From an uncultured Ktedonobacteraceae bacterium (GTDB lineage Bacteria; Chloroflexota; Ktedonobacteria; Ktedonobacterales; Ktedonobacteraceae), in contig CATPCK010000324.1 in NCBI GenBank assembly GCA_955652655.1, positions 1 to 6,941 on the forward strand: DNA of 6,941 nucleotides, given 5' to 3'. The notes beneath the pieces were generated by a model. The model did not search any database, was not told the DNA's origin, and saw nothing but the letters and a program-made list of their open reading frames with translations. Shown here in pieces: positions 1 through 6,428 of the stretch. Numbering within the stretch: the first letter of the stretch is position 1; every line of letters begins with the position of its first letter. The position numbers were made by a program, and so were the translations under genes.

Positions 1-712
1 AAGTATCCGCGTGCTGCACGACAATCGACAAGCCCGTCACCACCTTCTTCTCTTCCCGCAGCCGCTCCACCTCCAGCACGGCATCCAGGTCGGTCTGATC
101 ATCGCCCGCGAACACAACCCCCTGCACCTGGAAATGTTCAACGAAGCGCCGCAGCGCCTGCCCCTTATCTACCGCCAGGGGAGCCAGCGCCTCCACCATC
201 TTCTTCCCCTCCCGCAGCCGCATATTCACCTGCCGCGCCGGCTCCTCCAGAATCGCCAGGATATCCCGCCGTGCTTGTTCTTGATCAGCGGAGAGACGGT
301 AATGCAGCGTCCCTCCTACCCGCTTCCGTTGCACATACACCCCCGGCAAACGAGGCAGCCGCTGCTCAATCAGGTCAAGCAGGTATGTGCCAGGCTCGAT
401 ATACTGCAAAGCCTCCGGCACAACCTGAACGGGGTGCAGCGAAGGCAGGCCATCGCACCATTCCAGCCCGTGCGTGCCGATATACGTTAAACCCTCCACG
501 TTGACCAACCTCGCCCCATCGTTAATCGCCCTCCCCGTCATAATTGCCACGTGAGCGCGCTCCCTTGCCCGCTCCAACAGTGGCGCAACCCCGGCATAGA
601 GCCGCGCCTCGTCAGAGGTTGGTGCCATCGGGCTGAGCGTACCATCGATATCGAAAACCAGGCCAAGGGGACGTTGAGCAAGCACGCTTTTCAGATCGTC
701 TGATACTGGCAT
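1..712 (-). CDS. otsB: Trehalose-6-phosphate phosphatase (HAD superfamily), 3' end missing
   Basis: Predicted to remove phosphate from trehalose-6-phosphate, the last step of OtsA/OtsB trehalose synthesis, in the cytosol. The frame is open from an ATG at 712 to the window edge, giving 237 residues; the family is usually about 250-270, so little is missing. Visible HAD motifs are: motif I DIDGTLS at residues 21-27 (D21 nucleophile, D23 acid/base), motif II MTGR at 58-61, the substrate-region block GTHGLEW at 79-85, motif III lysine in DKG (K183), and motif IV GDDQTD at 203-208. An in-frame TGA upstream and the absence of another start codon fix the ATG. The Shine-Dalgarno match is weak (AAAGAAAG about 14 nt away). 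No otsA synthase is visible; it could lie beyond the left edge. Another sugar-phosphatase of the same HAD subfamily is possible but less likely given the GTHG-E-W and GDDxTD motifs. Confidence 0.87.
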   Translation of the reverse strand, partial: MPVSDDLKSVLAQRPLGLVFDIDGTLSPMAPTSDEARLYAGVAPLLERARERAHVAIMTGRAINDGARLVNVEGLTYIGTHGLEWCDGLPSLHPVQVVPEALQYIEPGTYLLDLIEQRLPRLPGVYVQRKRVGGTLHYRLSADQEQARRDILAILEEPARQVNMRLREGKKMVEALAPLAVDKGQALRRFVEHFQVQGVVFAGDDQTDLDAVLEVERLREEKKVVTGLSIVVQHADT

Positions 713-788
713 GTAGTTTAAGATGTCTTTCTTTATAGAGCAACAAAATCATCCGAACAGCAGTAGGAGCCGCTTTATCGCGCTCACC

Positions 789-802
789 GCCGATCAATCG
801 GC
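789..802. promoter_or_regulatory. Perfect palindrome GCCGAT-CA-ATCGGC in the otsB leader
   Basis: Two 6-base arms flank a 2-base centre. It lies about 50 nt downstream of the predicted otsB transcription start, inside the untranslated leader. It could be a repressor operator or a small leader hairpin; a 12-base symmetry may also arise by chance. Confidence 0.25.
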
Positions 803-853
803 CCTCGGGAGACCTTCAAACAAGTTAAAAAGCATTATATCCCCTCAAGCGCG

Positions 854-882
854 ATTATAGCATGGGTTTCTTTTTGCAACAA
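854..882 (-). promoter_or_regulatory. Sigma-70-type promoter for otsB
   Basis: Read on the minus strand, there is TTGTTG (-35, 877-882), a 17-base spacer and TATAAT (-10, 854-859). The -10 is preceded by TGC, an extended -10. Transcription would start near 847 and leave a leader of about 135 nt before the otsB ATG at 712. A second TATAAT-like hexamer at 834-839 has no matching -35. Confidence 0.6.
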
Positions 883-932
883 GCAAGTACACCGGATGAT
901 CCCCCACTCGCACAGAGTCTGTGAATGAGCCT

Positions 933-956
933 GGCGACCGCAAGGGTCGCCACTAC
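933..956 (-). repeat. REP-like hairpin with GTAG head (copy 1)
   Basis: On the minus strand a GTAG head (953-956) is followed by a hairpin with 7-bp arms GGCGACC/GGTCGCC (933-939 and 945-951). The layout of GTAG plus a short palindrome resembles REP sequences mobilised by RAYT (TnpA-REP) transposases. Its core ACCGCAAGGG and the flank CTACAT recur in inverted orientation at 983-1010, so this is a repeat family rather than a single hairpin. No RAYT gene is in the window. Confidence 0.6.
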
Positions 957-984
957 ATCCCTGTTCATTTCGTGCTTGAGACAT

Positions 985-1010
985 GTAGGGGCAATCCCTT
1001 GCGGTTGCCC
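985..1010 (+). repeat. REP-like hairpin with GTAG head (copy 2)
   Basis: GTAG (985-988) is followed by an 8-bp stem including one G-T pair, GGGCAATC/GGTTGCCC (989-996 and 1003-1010). Copies 1 and 2 face each other with 28 bases between their GTAG heads, like a BIME pair. The arms differ between copies, but the shared core CCCTTGCGGT is kept. Confidence 0.6.
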
Positions 1011-1078
1011 TGCCCGCTTGCCCCACTCTCGGTAAATCCCCCACTCGCCTCCAAATCTAGCACCCCGCTAGACCAGCG

Positions 1079-1087
1079 TGATATAAT
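1079..1087 (+). promoter_or_regulatory. Extended -10 promoter for the accC-fabF-accB operon
   Basis: The sequence TGATATAAT holds a perfect TATAAT at 1082-1087 with the TGn extension. There is no convincing -35 at the proper distance, as is typical of extended -10 promoters. Transcription would start near 1094, about 60 nt before the accC ATG. Confidence 0.55.
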
Positions 1088-1153
1088 AACTTAACCGCTC
1101 TATTTGGAAGGGTGGGTGCCCGGCATAGGAGGCGTACCCGTACAGGTGTGACG

Positions 1154-2503
1154 ATGTTTCGTAAAATTTTGATAGCGAATCGTGGTGAAATCGCCTTGCG
1201 AGTCATCCGCGCTTGTCGTGAGATGGGCATCCCAAGCATCATCGCCCATTCAGAAGCTGATCGCGATTCTCTTCCCGTACAACTGGCCGATGAACATATT
1301 TGTATCGGACCGGGTTCCAGCGGCAAAAGCTATCTCAACATCCCTAACATCATCAGCGCCGCGCTCATCTCCGGTGCCGACGCCATTCATCCCGGCTATG
1401 GTTTTCTCTCAGAAAACACCAGCTTTGCCGAAATCTGCTCAGATGTCCAGATCACCTTCATTGGCCCTCCTGCCTCCGTTATGTCAATTATGGGAGACAA
1501 GGTCGATGCGCGTACGACAATGGCCGAGATGGGGCTTCCTATGCTCCCCGGCACGCCCGTACTGCGCACACTCTCCGAAGGAAACGAGGCCACGCATGAG
1601 ATCGGTTTTCCCTTGATGCTCAAGGCCGCTGCCGGTGGTGGTGGCCGTGGTATACGCCTGGTAAAACGTCCAGACGAATTTGAACGTGTCTTTACTGTAG
1701 CCCAAAATGAAGTGCGCGAAGCCTTTCACGACGATGGTCTCTATCTCGAACGCTACCTTGAGCGTGCTCGTCATATAGAAATCCAGGTTCTGGTCGACAA
1801 TTTCGGGCACGGCGTCCACCTTGGTGAACGCAATTGTTCCTGCCAGAGGCGCAATCAAAAACTTCTTGAAGAGTCGCCCAGTCCGGCCTTACCGCCAGAA
1901 CTGCGCTACGAAATGGGCATGAAGGCTATCCGTGCTGTACAGGCCATTGGATATCGCAACGCCGGGACGCTCGAATTCCTGGTAGATGAAGACAATCACT
2001 ATTATTTTATGGAGATGAACACACGCCTGCAGGTCGAACACCCGGTGACAGAATTGGTGACTTGTACCGACCTCGTCAAGGAGCAGATCCGCATCGCGGC
2101 CGGCTTGCCGCTCCATCTACAGCAAGAGCATATTCACTTTCATGGCCACGCCATCGAATGCCGTATCACTGCGGAGGATGCTGAGTTGGATTTCCGCCCG
2201 CAGACAGGGACAATAGAGCGCTATCTACCTCCCGGTGGACCCGGTGTGCGCGTGGACAGCCATCTCTATGCTGGCTACCACGTGCCGCCACACTATGACT
2301 CGCTGCTGGCAAAACTGATCGTCTGGGCAGAAACCCGCGAAGCAGCCATCGCGCGTATGCAGCGCGCTCTTGACGAATTCGTCATCGAAGGTATCGTCAC
2401 AACGATACCATTTCACCAAAAACTACTCAAACACGAAGGCTTCCTTCGCGGCGAAACCTACACCCGTTTCATACAAGAAGAAGCCGTCGCTTTAGGAATA
2501 TAA
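1154..2503 (+). CDS. accC: Acetyl-CoA carboxylase, biotin carboxylase subunit
   Basis: Uses ATP and bicarbonate to carboxylate the biotin on AccB, the first half of the malonyl-CoA-forming reaction, in the cytosol. It is 449 residues, the same length as E. coli AccC. Visible features are the N-terminal block KILIANRGEIALR, HPGYGFLSEN near 77-87, K116 in MGDK, K157 followed by the ATP-grasp glycine loop GGGGRG (161-166), H207 in RHIEIQV, K236 in QRRNQK, EMNTRLQVEHPVTE with catalytic E, N, R, Q and E residues, and R337 in ECRITAED (R338 in E. coli). The ATG at 1154 is chosen because the family sequence begins there and AGGTG lies 5 nt upstream; a GTG at 1112 would add 14 residues with no family match. 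N234 stands where E. coli has ATP-contacting H236. A subunit of a related acyl-CoA or pyruvate carboxylase is possible, but fabF and accB next door favour AccC. Confidence 0.96.
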   Translation: MFRKILIANRGEIALRVIRACREMGIPSIIAHSEADRDSLPVQLADEHICIGPGSSGKSYLNIPNIISAALISGADAIHPGYGFLSENTSFAEICSDVQITFIGPPASVMSIMGDKVDARTTMAEMGLPMLPGTPVLRTLSEGNEATHEIGFPLMLKAAAGGGGRGIRLVKRPDEFERVFTVAQNEVREAFHDDGLYLERYLERARHIEIQVLVDNFGHGVHLGERNCSCQRRNQKLLEESPSPALPPELRYEMGMKAIRAVQAIGYRNAGTLEFLVDEDNHYYFMEMNTRLQVEHPVTELVTCTDLVKEQIRIAAGLPLHLQQEHIHFHGHAIECRITAEDAELDFRPQTGTIERYLPPGGPGVRVDSHLYAGYHVPPHYDSLLAKLIVWAETREAAIARMQRALDEFVIEGIVTTIPFHQKLLKHEGFLRGETYTRFIQEEAVALGI

Positions 2504-2525
2504 ACACAGGTATGACTCATTCATT

Positions 2526-2533
2526 GGAGGTGA
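2526..2533 (+). promoter_or_regulatory. Strong ribosome binding site of fabF
   Basis: GGAGGTGA is a near-full match to the anti-Shine-Dalgarno sequence, 4 nt before the ATG at 2538. It is the strongest such site in the operon, whereas accB and the glycosyltransferase have weak ones. fabF may therefore be translated more strongly than its neighbours. Confidence 0.75.
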
Positions 2534-2537
2534 CAAT

Positions 2538-3776
2538 ATGTCTCGTATAGTTGTAACCGGCTTAGGTTTGGTTACCTCGTTGGGTAATGATCTGGCCACG
2601 TCATGGGAGGCTCTCTGCCAGGGAAAATCCGGCGTCTCAGAGATCACAGGCTATGATCACAGCAGGTATCGTGTCCACTTTGGCGCTCAGGTCAAAGATT
2701 TCGACCCCCTTCTTTATATAGACAGAAAAGAGGTACGACGCAACGACCCCTATGAGCATATAGCCATCGCCACCGCTAAACAGGCCCTTGCCCAGTCTGG
2801 TCTACACATCAACGATGAAAACGCCGATGACATTGGCGTCTACATCGGCAGCGGTATCGGAGGACTGGTGACCCTCCACGATCAATTCCAGGTTCTCTTC
2901 GAAAAGGGCCCTGAACGTATCAGCCCATTCTTTATCAATATGATGATCATCGATGGTGCGCCGGGCATTGTCTCTATCTTGACCGGGGCAAGAGGTCCAA
3001 ACTGGGCCGCCGTCTCCGCCTGTGCCACCAGTGCCAATACGGTAGGAGAAGCCTGGGAGACCATTCGCCGCGGCGACGCCAAAGCGATGATCGCGGGCGG
3101 CGCGGAACGCGGTATTACCCCCATAGCTATGGCTGCCTTCGACAATATGCATGCCCTATCTCGCCGCAACGATGATCCCCAGGGGGCCAGTCGCCCCTTC
3201 GATGCTACCCGCGACGGCTTTGTGATGGGAGAAGGGTCCGGCATGCTGATCCTGGAAGACCTGGACTTCGCCAAAGCAAGGGGCGCCACCATCTTCGCGG
3301 AATTGGTGGGGTATGCCTCAACCGACGATGCACACCACATCACTGAACCGGCCCCTGGCGGCACCGGCCTCGTACGCGCCATGCGTCGTGCCCTGGAAAA
3401 AGCTAATCTTCGTCCCGACCAGGTGGACTATATCAATGCCCATGGCACCTCGACTCCATTCAATGACCGGACGGAAACACAGGCCATCAAGACCTGTTTC
3501 GGCGACCACGCCTATCGCCTGGCCATCAGCTCCACCAAGTCGATGACCGGCCACACCCTCGGAGCGGCTGGCGCGGTCGAAGCGGTGATCTCCATCATGG
3601 CCATTCAAACAGGCATCATTCCTCCGACCATTAACCTGCACAACCCTGATCCCTCTTGCGACCTGGATTACGTGCCCAATGTCGCGCGCCAGAGCACAGT
3701 TGACATCGCTATGTCCAATTCGATGGGCTTTGGTGGACATAATGCCTGTTTGATTTTTAAGCGATATGAAGAGTAA
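2538..3776 (+). CDS. fabF: 3-oxoacyl-ACP synthase II (KAS II)
   Basis: Condenses malonyl-ACP with a growing acyl-ACP to lengthen the chain by two carbons in type II fatty acid synthesis. It is 412 residues, the normal FabF length. The thiolase-fold catalytic set is complete: nucleophile C162 in SACATS, H302 in NAHGTSTPFND, K334 in SSTKSMTGH and H339 in the same block, followed by GAAGAVEA. The C-terminal glycine-rich strand reads NSMGFGGHNA. The Cys-His-His triad separates it from FabH (Cys-His-Asn). It lies 34 nt after accC and 4 nt before accB, so it sits inside the acc operon and receives the product chemistry of its neighbours. It could serve a specialised lipid or polyketide route, but the intact housekeeping motifs and acc context favour ordinary fatty acid synthesis. 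Confidence 0.95.
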   Translation: MSRIVVTGLGLVTSLGNDLATSWEALCQGKSGVSEITGYDHSRYRVHFGAQVKDFDPLLYIDRKEVRRNDPYEHIAIATAKQALAQSGLHINDENADDIGVYIGSGIGGLVTLHDQFQVLFEKGPERISPFFINMMIIDGAPGIVSILTGARGPNWAAVSACATSANTVGEAWETIRRGDAKAMIAGGAERGITPIAMAAFDNMHALSRRNDDPQGASRPFDATRDGFVMGEGSGMLILEDLDFAKARGATIFAELVGYASTDDAHHITEPAPGGTGLVRAMRRALEKANLRPDQVDYINAHGTSTPFNDRTETQAIKTCFGDHAYRLAISSTKSMTGHTLGAAGAVEAVISIMAIQTGIIPPTINLHNPDPSCDLDYVPNVARQSTVDIAMSNSMGFGGHNACLIFKRYEE

Positions 3777-3780
3777 AAAG

Positions 3781-4260
3781 ATGGATACTGACGAGCAAAA
3801 GATGTCGTCGTGGATCGAGCGCGTTGAAGACCTGGTCAACATGCTCGAAGGTAGCACCATCGGCGAATTTGCATTGACCGAAGCTGGTACCGAGATCATT
3901 ATCCGCCGTCAACCCGGTTTAGTAATGGTTTCTACACCCACACATTTGCACAGCATCGGCCAGCCAGGAGTACAGCTTGCTCCTGGCGCTTCTGCTGCTC
4001 ATGCCGTCGAAACAGATACCAGCGTTGCCATCATTGCCCCGCTGACCGGGGTCTACTACTCTGCCCCTTCACCCTCATCTCCTCCCTTTGTCTCCGTTGG
4101 CGACGTGGTGCAAACTGGCCAGGTTATCGCGATGATAGAGGCCATGAAGGTTTTCAACGAGATTCAAGCGGAAATATCGGGCCGTGTCAGCGAACTTGTG
4201 GCGACCAATGGGGAGGTAGTGCAAAAAGGCGATGCCCTCATCAGAATCCAGCTAGCGTGA
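3781..4260 (+). CDS. accB: Acetyl-CoA carboxylase biotin carboxyl carrier protein (BCCP)
   Basis: Carries the biotin that shuttles the carboxyl group from AccC to the carboxyltransferase. With this start it has 159 residues: an N-terminal segment typical of AccB (VEDLVNMLEGSTIGEFAL, about 15-32), a Pro/Ala-rich linker (about 45-80), and a biotinyl domain (about 81-159). Biotinylation is expected on K123 in EAMKVFNEI. The 'thumb' insert found in acetyl-CoA carboxylase BCCPs is present (SAPSPSSPPFV). A GAAGAG site 7 nt upstream supports the ATG at 3781. An in-frame ATG at 3766 would add 5 residues and overlap fabF by 11 nt, with a poorer ribosome site. In many bacteria accB directly precedes accC; here it follows and is split from accC by fabF. 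Confidence 0.93.
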   Translation: MDTDEQKMSSWIERVEDLVNMLEGSTIGEFALTEAGTEIIIRRQPGLVMVSTPTHLHSIGQPGVQLAPGASAAHAVETDTSVAIIAPLTGVYYSAPSPSSPPFVSVGDVVQTGQVIAMIEAMKVFNEIQAEISGRVSELVATNGEVVQKGDALIRIQLA

Positions 4261-4264
4261 CATT

Positions 4265-5197
4265 GTGGAAACGCTGCCTCCCGTCGCCTCGCATATCCTC
4301 ATCATTCGTCCAGGCGCCATCGGCGATACCCTGCTTGTTTTTCCTATTATTCGGGCTATAAGAAAAATATACAATAATCCACGTATCACCCTCGTCGGCA
4401 ATCCGGCGGTACTGCCTCTCGCCCTCGCGACCGGCCTCGTGGACGAAGCCTCCGATTATGGCCACCTCCGGTGGAGCAGCCTTTTCTCATCATCAGGCAT
4501 TCACTCACCAGCCGTACTCGACCAGCTACAACATACTGATCTTGCCATCTGCTGGTTACACGACCCCGAAGGCATGCTCGAACAAAACCTGCGCCGGGCC
4601 GGCATCGGCAAAGTAATAGTCGCACCCGGACGCCCGCCAGAAGGTCAACACATACATATCGTTGCATACCTGGCGCAAACTATAGGGCTTCACCACATCG
4701 AAATACCCTATAAACTACCTCTCAAACTCATAGAGCATCCAACACATCATTCCTGCATCCAGCGCATCGCCATTCACCCTGGCAGCGGAGGCGCCCAGAA
4801 ATGCTGGCCTTTCTCCTCCTTTGCTGCCCTCATCGAACAGCTTTGGCATCGTAACTATCCCATCCTCTTGCTTGCGGGTCCAGCCGATCACCACCGTATA
4901 GACGCTATCCAACGCTTGCTCCCACCACCGCCACAACCAGCTATGTTCACCACTCTCATCGACGAACCCCTATTACATGTAGCACAATGTTTGCAACAGT
5001 ATCGCTGTTACATTGGTAATGACTCGGGCATAACGCACCTCGCAGCCATGCTCGGCGTTCCCACCATCGCCCTCTTCGGTTCAAGCGACCCCACCAACTG
5101 GCGGCCCATTGGCCCAACCGTAACCATCATACAAAAACACCCCTTGCAAACCTTACCCGTAGAACCCGTCCTCACCGCCGTTTTACACCACATATGA
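4265..5197 (+). CDS. Family 9 glycosyltransferase (ADP-heptosyltransferase-like)
   Basis: Belongs to the GT9 family, whose best-known members (WaaC/WaaF) add heptose to the lipopolysaccharide core. The 310-residue protein has the GT-B two-domain layout. The N-terminal strand and loop read ILIIRPGAIGDTLL (about 11-24), the second domain begins with HPGSGG (171-176) followed by KCWP, and the donor-binding block is GNDSGITHLAAMLGVP (251-266), then FGSSDPTNWRPIGP. The GTG start at 4265 is the only start after an in-frame TAG at 4253 and before the conserved block; it lies 4 nt after accB, so translational coupling is likely because no good ribosome site is visible. If the host is a Chloroflexota it probably lacks classical LPS, so the true sugar and acceptor may be another envelope glycan. 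The family is clear; the substrate is not. Confidence 0.85.
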   Translation: METLPPVASHILIIRPGAIGDTLLVFPIIRAIRKIYNNPRITLVGNPAVLPLALATGLVDEASDYGHLRWSSLFSSSGIHSPAVLDQLQHTDLAICWLHDPEGMLEQNLRRAGIGKVIVAPGRPPEGQHIHIVAYLAQTIGLHHIEIPYKLPLKLIEHPTHHSCIQRIAIHPGSGGAQKCWPFSSFAALIEQLWHRNYPILLLAGPADHHRIDAIQRLLPPPPQPAMFTTLIDEPLLHVAQCLQQYRCYIGNDSGITHLAAMLGVPTIALFGSSDPTNWRPIGPTVTIIQKHPLQTLPVEPVLTAVLHHI

Positions 5198-5215
5198 CAG
5201 CAAGAGCTTTCCTCT

Positions 5216-5279
5216 CTTATACCATGGGTGTTGGTGGCGCTTCCTTATACCGTGTCGAGCAGGGTGTTGGTGGCGCTTC
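5216..5279 (+). repeat. Tandem duplication of a hairpin arm
   Basis: Two abutting units, 5216-5243 (28 bases) and 5244-5279 (36 bases), begin with CTTATACC and end with the same 18 bases (5226-5243 and 5262-5279). The first unit lacks about 8 internal bases. The second unit contains the left arm of the long hairpin. The right arm at 5280-5294 can pair perfectly over 15 bases with either unit, so two mutually exclusive hairpins can form. Confidence 0.75.
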
Positions 5280-5343
5280 GCGCCACCAACACCCTGCTCG
5301 ACACAAATAAATTCTTGGCGAGCGACTTGTCGCGAGGCCACAA
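5252..5343. repeat. Long-hairpin intergenic element, copy 1
   Basis: A perfect 25-bp inverted repeat (5252-5276 and 5280-5304) encloses the loop TTC. After CGACACAAAT comes a second hairpin: TGGC (5316-5319), an internal loop GA/GAG, stem GCGAC/GTCGC (5322-5326 and 5329-5333), then GCCA (5337-5340) and CAA. The same arrangement with different arms recurs at 6655-6745. It follows the glycosyltransferase stop by 54 nt and could help end the acc operon transcript, but no T-run follows the stem, so it is not a standard intrinsic terminator. Confidence 0.8.
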
Positions 5344-5406
5344 CCCAAAGGAAACATAGAATTAAGTCCCCAGGTGCTCAATCCATAGCCCTTCTGGTAT
5401 ACAAAA

Positions 5407-5435
5407 TTGTACACACTGCAAAGAAAGTGTACACT
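5407..5435 (+). promoter_or_regulatory. Probable promoter with ACACTG-type repeats, upstream of the 5494 gene
   Basis: TTGTAC (5407-5412), a 17-base spacer and TACACT (5430-5435) make a moderate sigma-70 match; the start would be near 5442. Short repeated motifs overlap it: ACACTG at 5413-5418 and 5431-5436, and the near-identical ACACTGAACT (5431-5440) and ACAGTGAACT (5454-5463). These could be binding sites for a regulator. A separate TTGACA at 5444-5449 has no usable -10. Confidence 0.4.
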
Positions 5436-5482
5436 GAACTGTATTGACAGAAAACAGTGAACTACCAATGAAGAGGAGGAGC

Positions 5483-5497
5483 ATGTCACTCAGATGA
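5483..5497 (+). CDS. Possible four-codon leader ORF (MSLR)
   Basis: ATG TCA CTC AGA TGA begins just after a purine-rich AGGAGGAG site (from 5474) and its stop overlaps the next start as ATGA (5494-5497). The ribosome site is closer to this ATG (about 3 nt) than to the main ATG (14 nt), so ribosomes may start here and restart on the downstream gene. It is too short to show coding bias and may be chance. Confidence 0.3.
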   Translation: MSLR

Positions 5498-6354
5498 TCA
5501 ATCAGCCTGAAACAAAGGGAAGCCCTCAACAGGGAAAGCTGATACTGCCGGCACACCCTGATGCAGCGTCACGAGCCAATCCCAATCAAGAAAATTACCT
5601 GGCGAGCAACAGGAGCCCGCAAAACGAGTACGCACCCATTCACCCTGAACAGCTCATTCGACAGAAGACCTCACCTCCTCCCACGCAGCCCCTTGACAGG
5701 CTGCGCCATTACTGGCAGAAAGACCCGGCGTACAAAGTATTGATGATCGCCATAGCCGTGGTCGTGATTGCGGCACTAGTCTTCGTATCACTGGTCAGCA
5801 ACGCAATGCTGCGGAACCCAAATTCCACGGCCAATGACAACACCCCGCAGAACCCCCCAACAGTCGTGCCCACCGGTACCATTGATCTTCGCCCAAACTT
5901 CCCAACTCCTGTTGGTGGCAGTGGCAGTTCTTCCAGTAGTCAACCGCCCGCAAACAGTACACCCGTCCTGCCATCAACTCCGAACGCCTCTCCCACTACC
6001 GATCAGTCAACTCCCACACCTGGCGACGGAGGTCCATTTTCTGTAACAATCAACTCCATTCCCAACAACGTACAAAACAATAGTAATGTCAATGTCAGTG
6101 TCACCACGAGTCAACCAAACGTTACCGTTGCGCTTGTGGTAGTATATAGCGCTCCTCCTTACAAGTACACCTCCAGTCCTACCACAACTGACGGGAGCGG
6201 CAATGGTGCCTTATCCTGGGCGGTGGCAGTCTTCATGTTCGGGCGCCATACCCAGGCAACCGTCTACGCAGTAGCCCAGGATCAAAACGGTCAAAGAGTA
6301 AAGTCCCAGCCAGTATCCGTGCAAATAAGCTCCAATGGTGGCGGTGGCGGCTAA
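5494..6354 (+). CDS. Single-pass membrane protein with P/S/T-rich stalk and Ig-like C-terminal domain
   Basis: I do not recognise the family. The 286 residues divide into a hydrophilic, Pro/Gln/Asn-rich N-terminal segment (1-80) ending in basic residues, one strong membrane helix (about 82-106, VLMIAIAVVVIAALVFVSLV), a low-complexity stalk rich in Pro, Ser, Thr and Asn (about 107-180), a beta-rich Ig-like or surface-adhesin-like domain (about 182-281, starting FSVTINSIPNN), and a tail of five glycines. The topology is probably cytoplasmic N-terminus and exported C-terminus, with no signal peptide. An in-frame TGA at 5458 and the lack of other start codons leave ATG 5494 as the only standard start. 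It has its own promoter and no apparent link to the acc operon. A role in surface attachment or signal sensing is conceivable, but not shown. Confidence 0.85.
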   Translation: MINQPETKGSPQQGKLILPAHPDAASRANPNQENYLASNRSPQNEYAPIHPEQLIRQKTSPPPTQPLDRLRHYWQKDPAYKVLMIAIAVVVIAALVFVSLVSNAMLRNPNSTANDNTPQNPPTVVPTGTIDLRPNFPTPVGGSGSSSSSQPPANSTPVLPSTPNASPTTDQSTPTPGDGGPFSVTINSIPNNVQNNSNVNVSVTTSQPNVTVALVVVYSAPPYKYTSSPTTTDGSGNGALSWAVAVFMFGRHTQATVYAVAQDQNGQRVKSQPVSVQISSNGGGGG

Positions 6355-6385
6355 TATCAAATCCAGTTGAATAGCGGTGAAAAGT

Positions 6386-6404
6386 AAGGGAACAGATGTC
6401 CCTT
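6386..6404. terminator. Weak hairpin after the 5494 gene
   Basis: AAGGGA and TCCCTT (6386-6391 and 6399-6404) can form a 6-bp stem with a 7-base loop, 31 nt after the stop codon. There is no T-run after it, so termination is uncertain. Confidence 0.25.
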
Positions 6405-6428
6405 TCAGGGATAAGCACTAAAAGGAAT

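Noticed and set aside
11..490. Plus-strand ORF of 159 codons at the left end
   Set aside because: It lies wholly antisense to otsB, whose HAD motifs are intact; the translation is low-complexity, rich in His, Gln, Leu and Pro, as expected of a shadow frame.
612..797. Minus-strand ORF of 61 codons overlapping the otsB start
   Set aside because: It is out of frame with the conserved DIDGTLS motif and shows no family features.
835..1044. Minus-strand ORF of 69 codons in the divergent region
   Set aside because: It is made of the REP-like hairpins and crosses the otsB promoter; no good ribosome site.
1112..1153. Upstream GTG start for accC
   Set aside because: The 14 extra residues are Arg-rich and match no AccC; ATG 1154 has a ribosome site and gives the exact family length.
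5444..5449. Perfect -35 hexamer TTGACA upstream of the 5494 gene
   Set aside because: At 17 bases the -10 position reads AATGAA and nothing closer to TATAAT is nearby; the TTGTAC/TACACT pair fits better.
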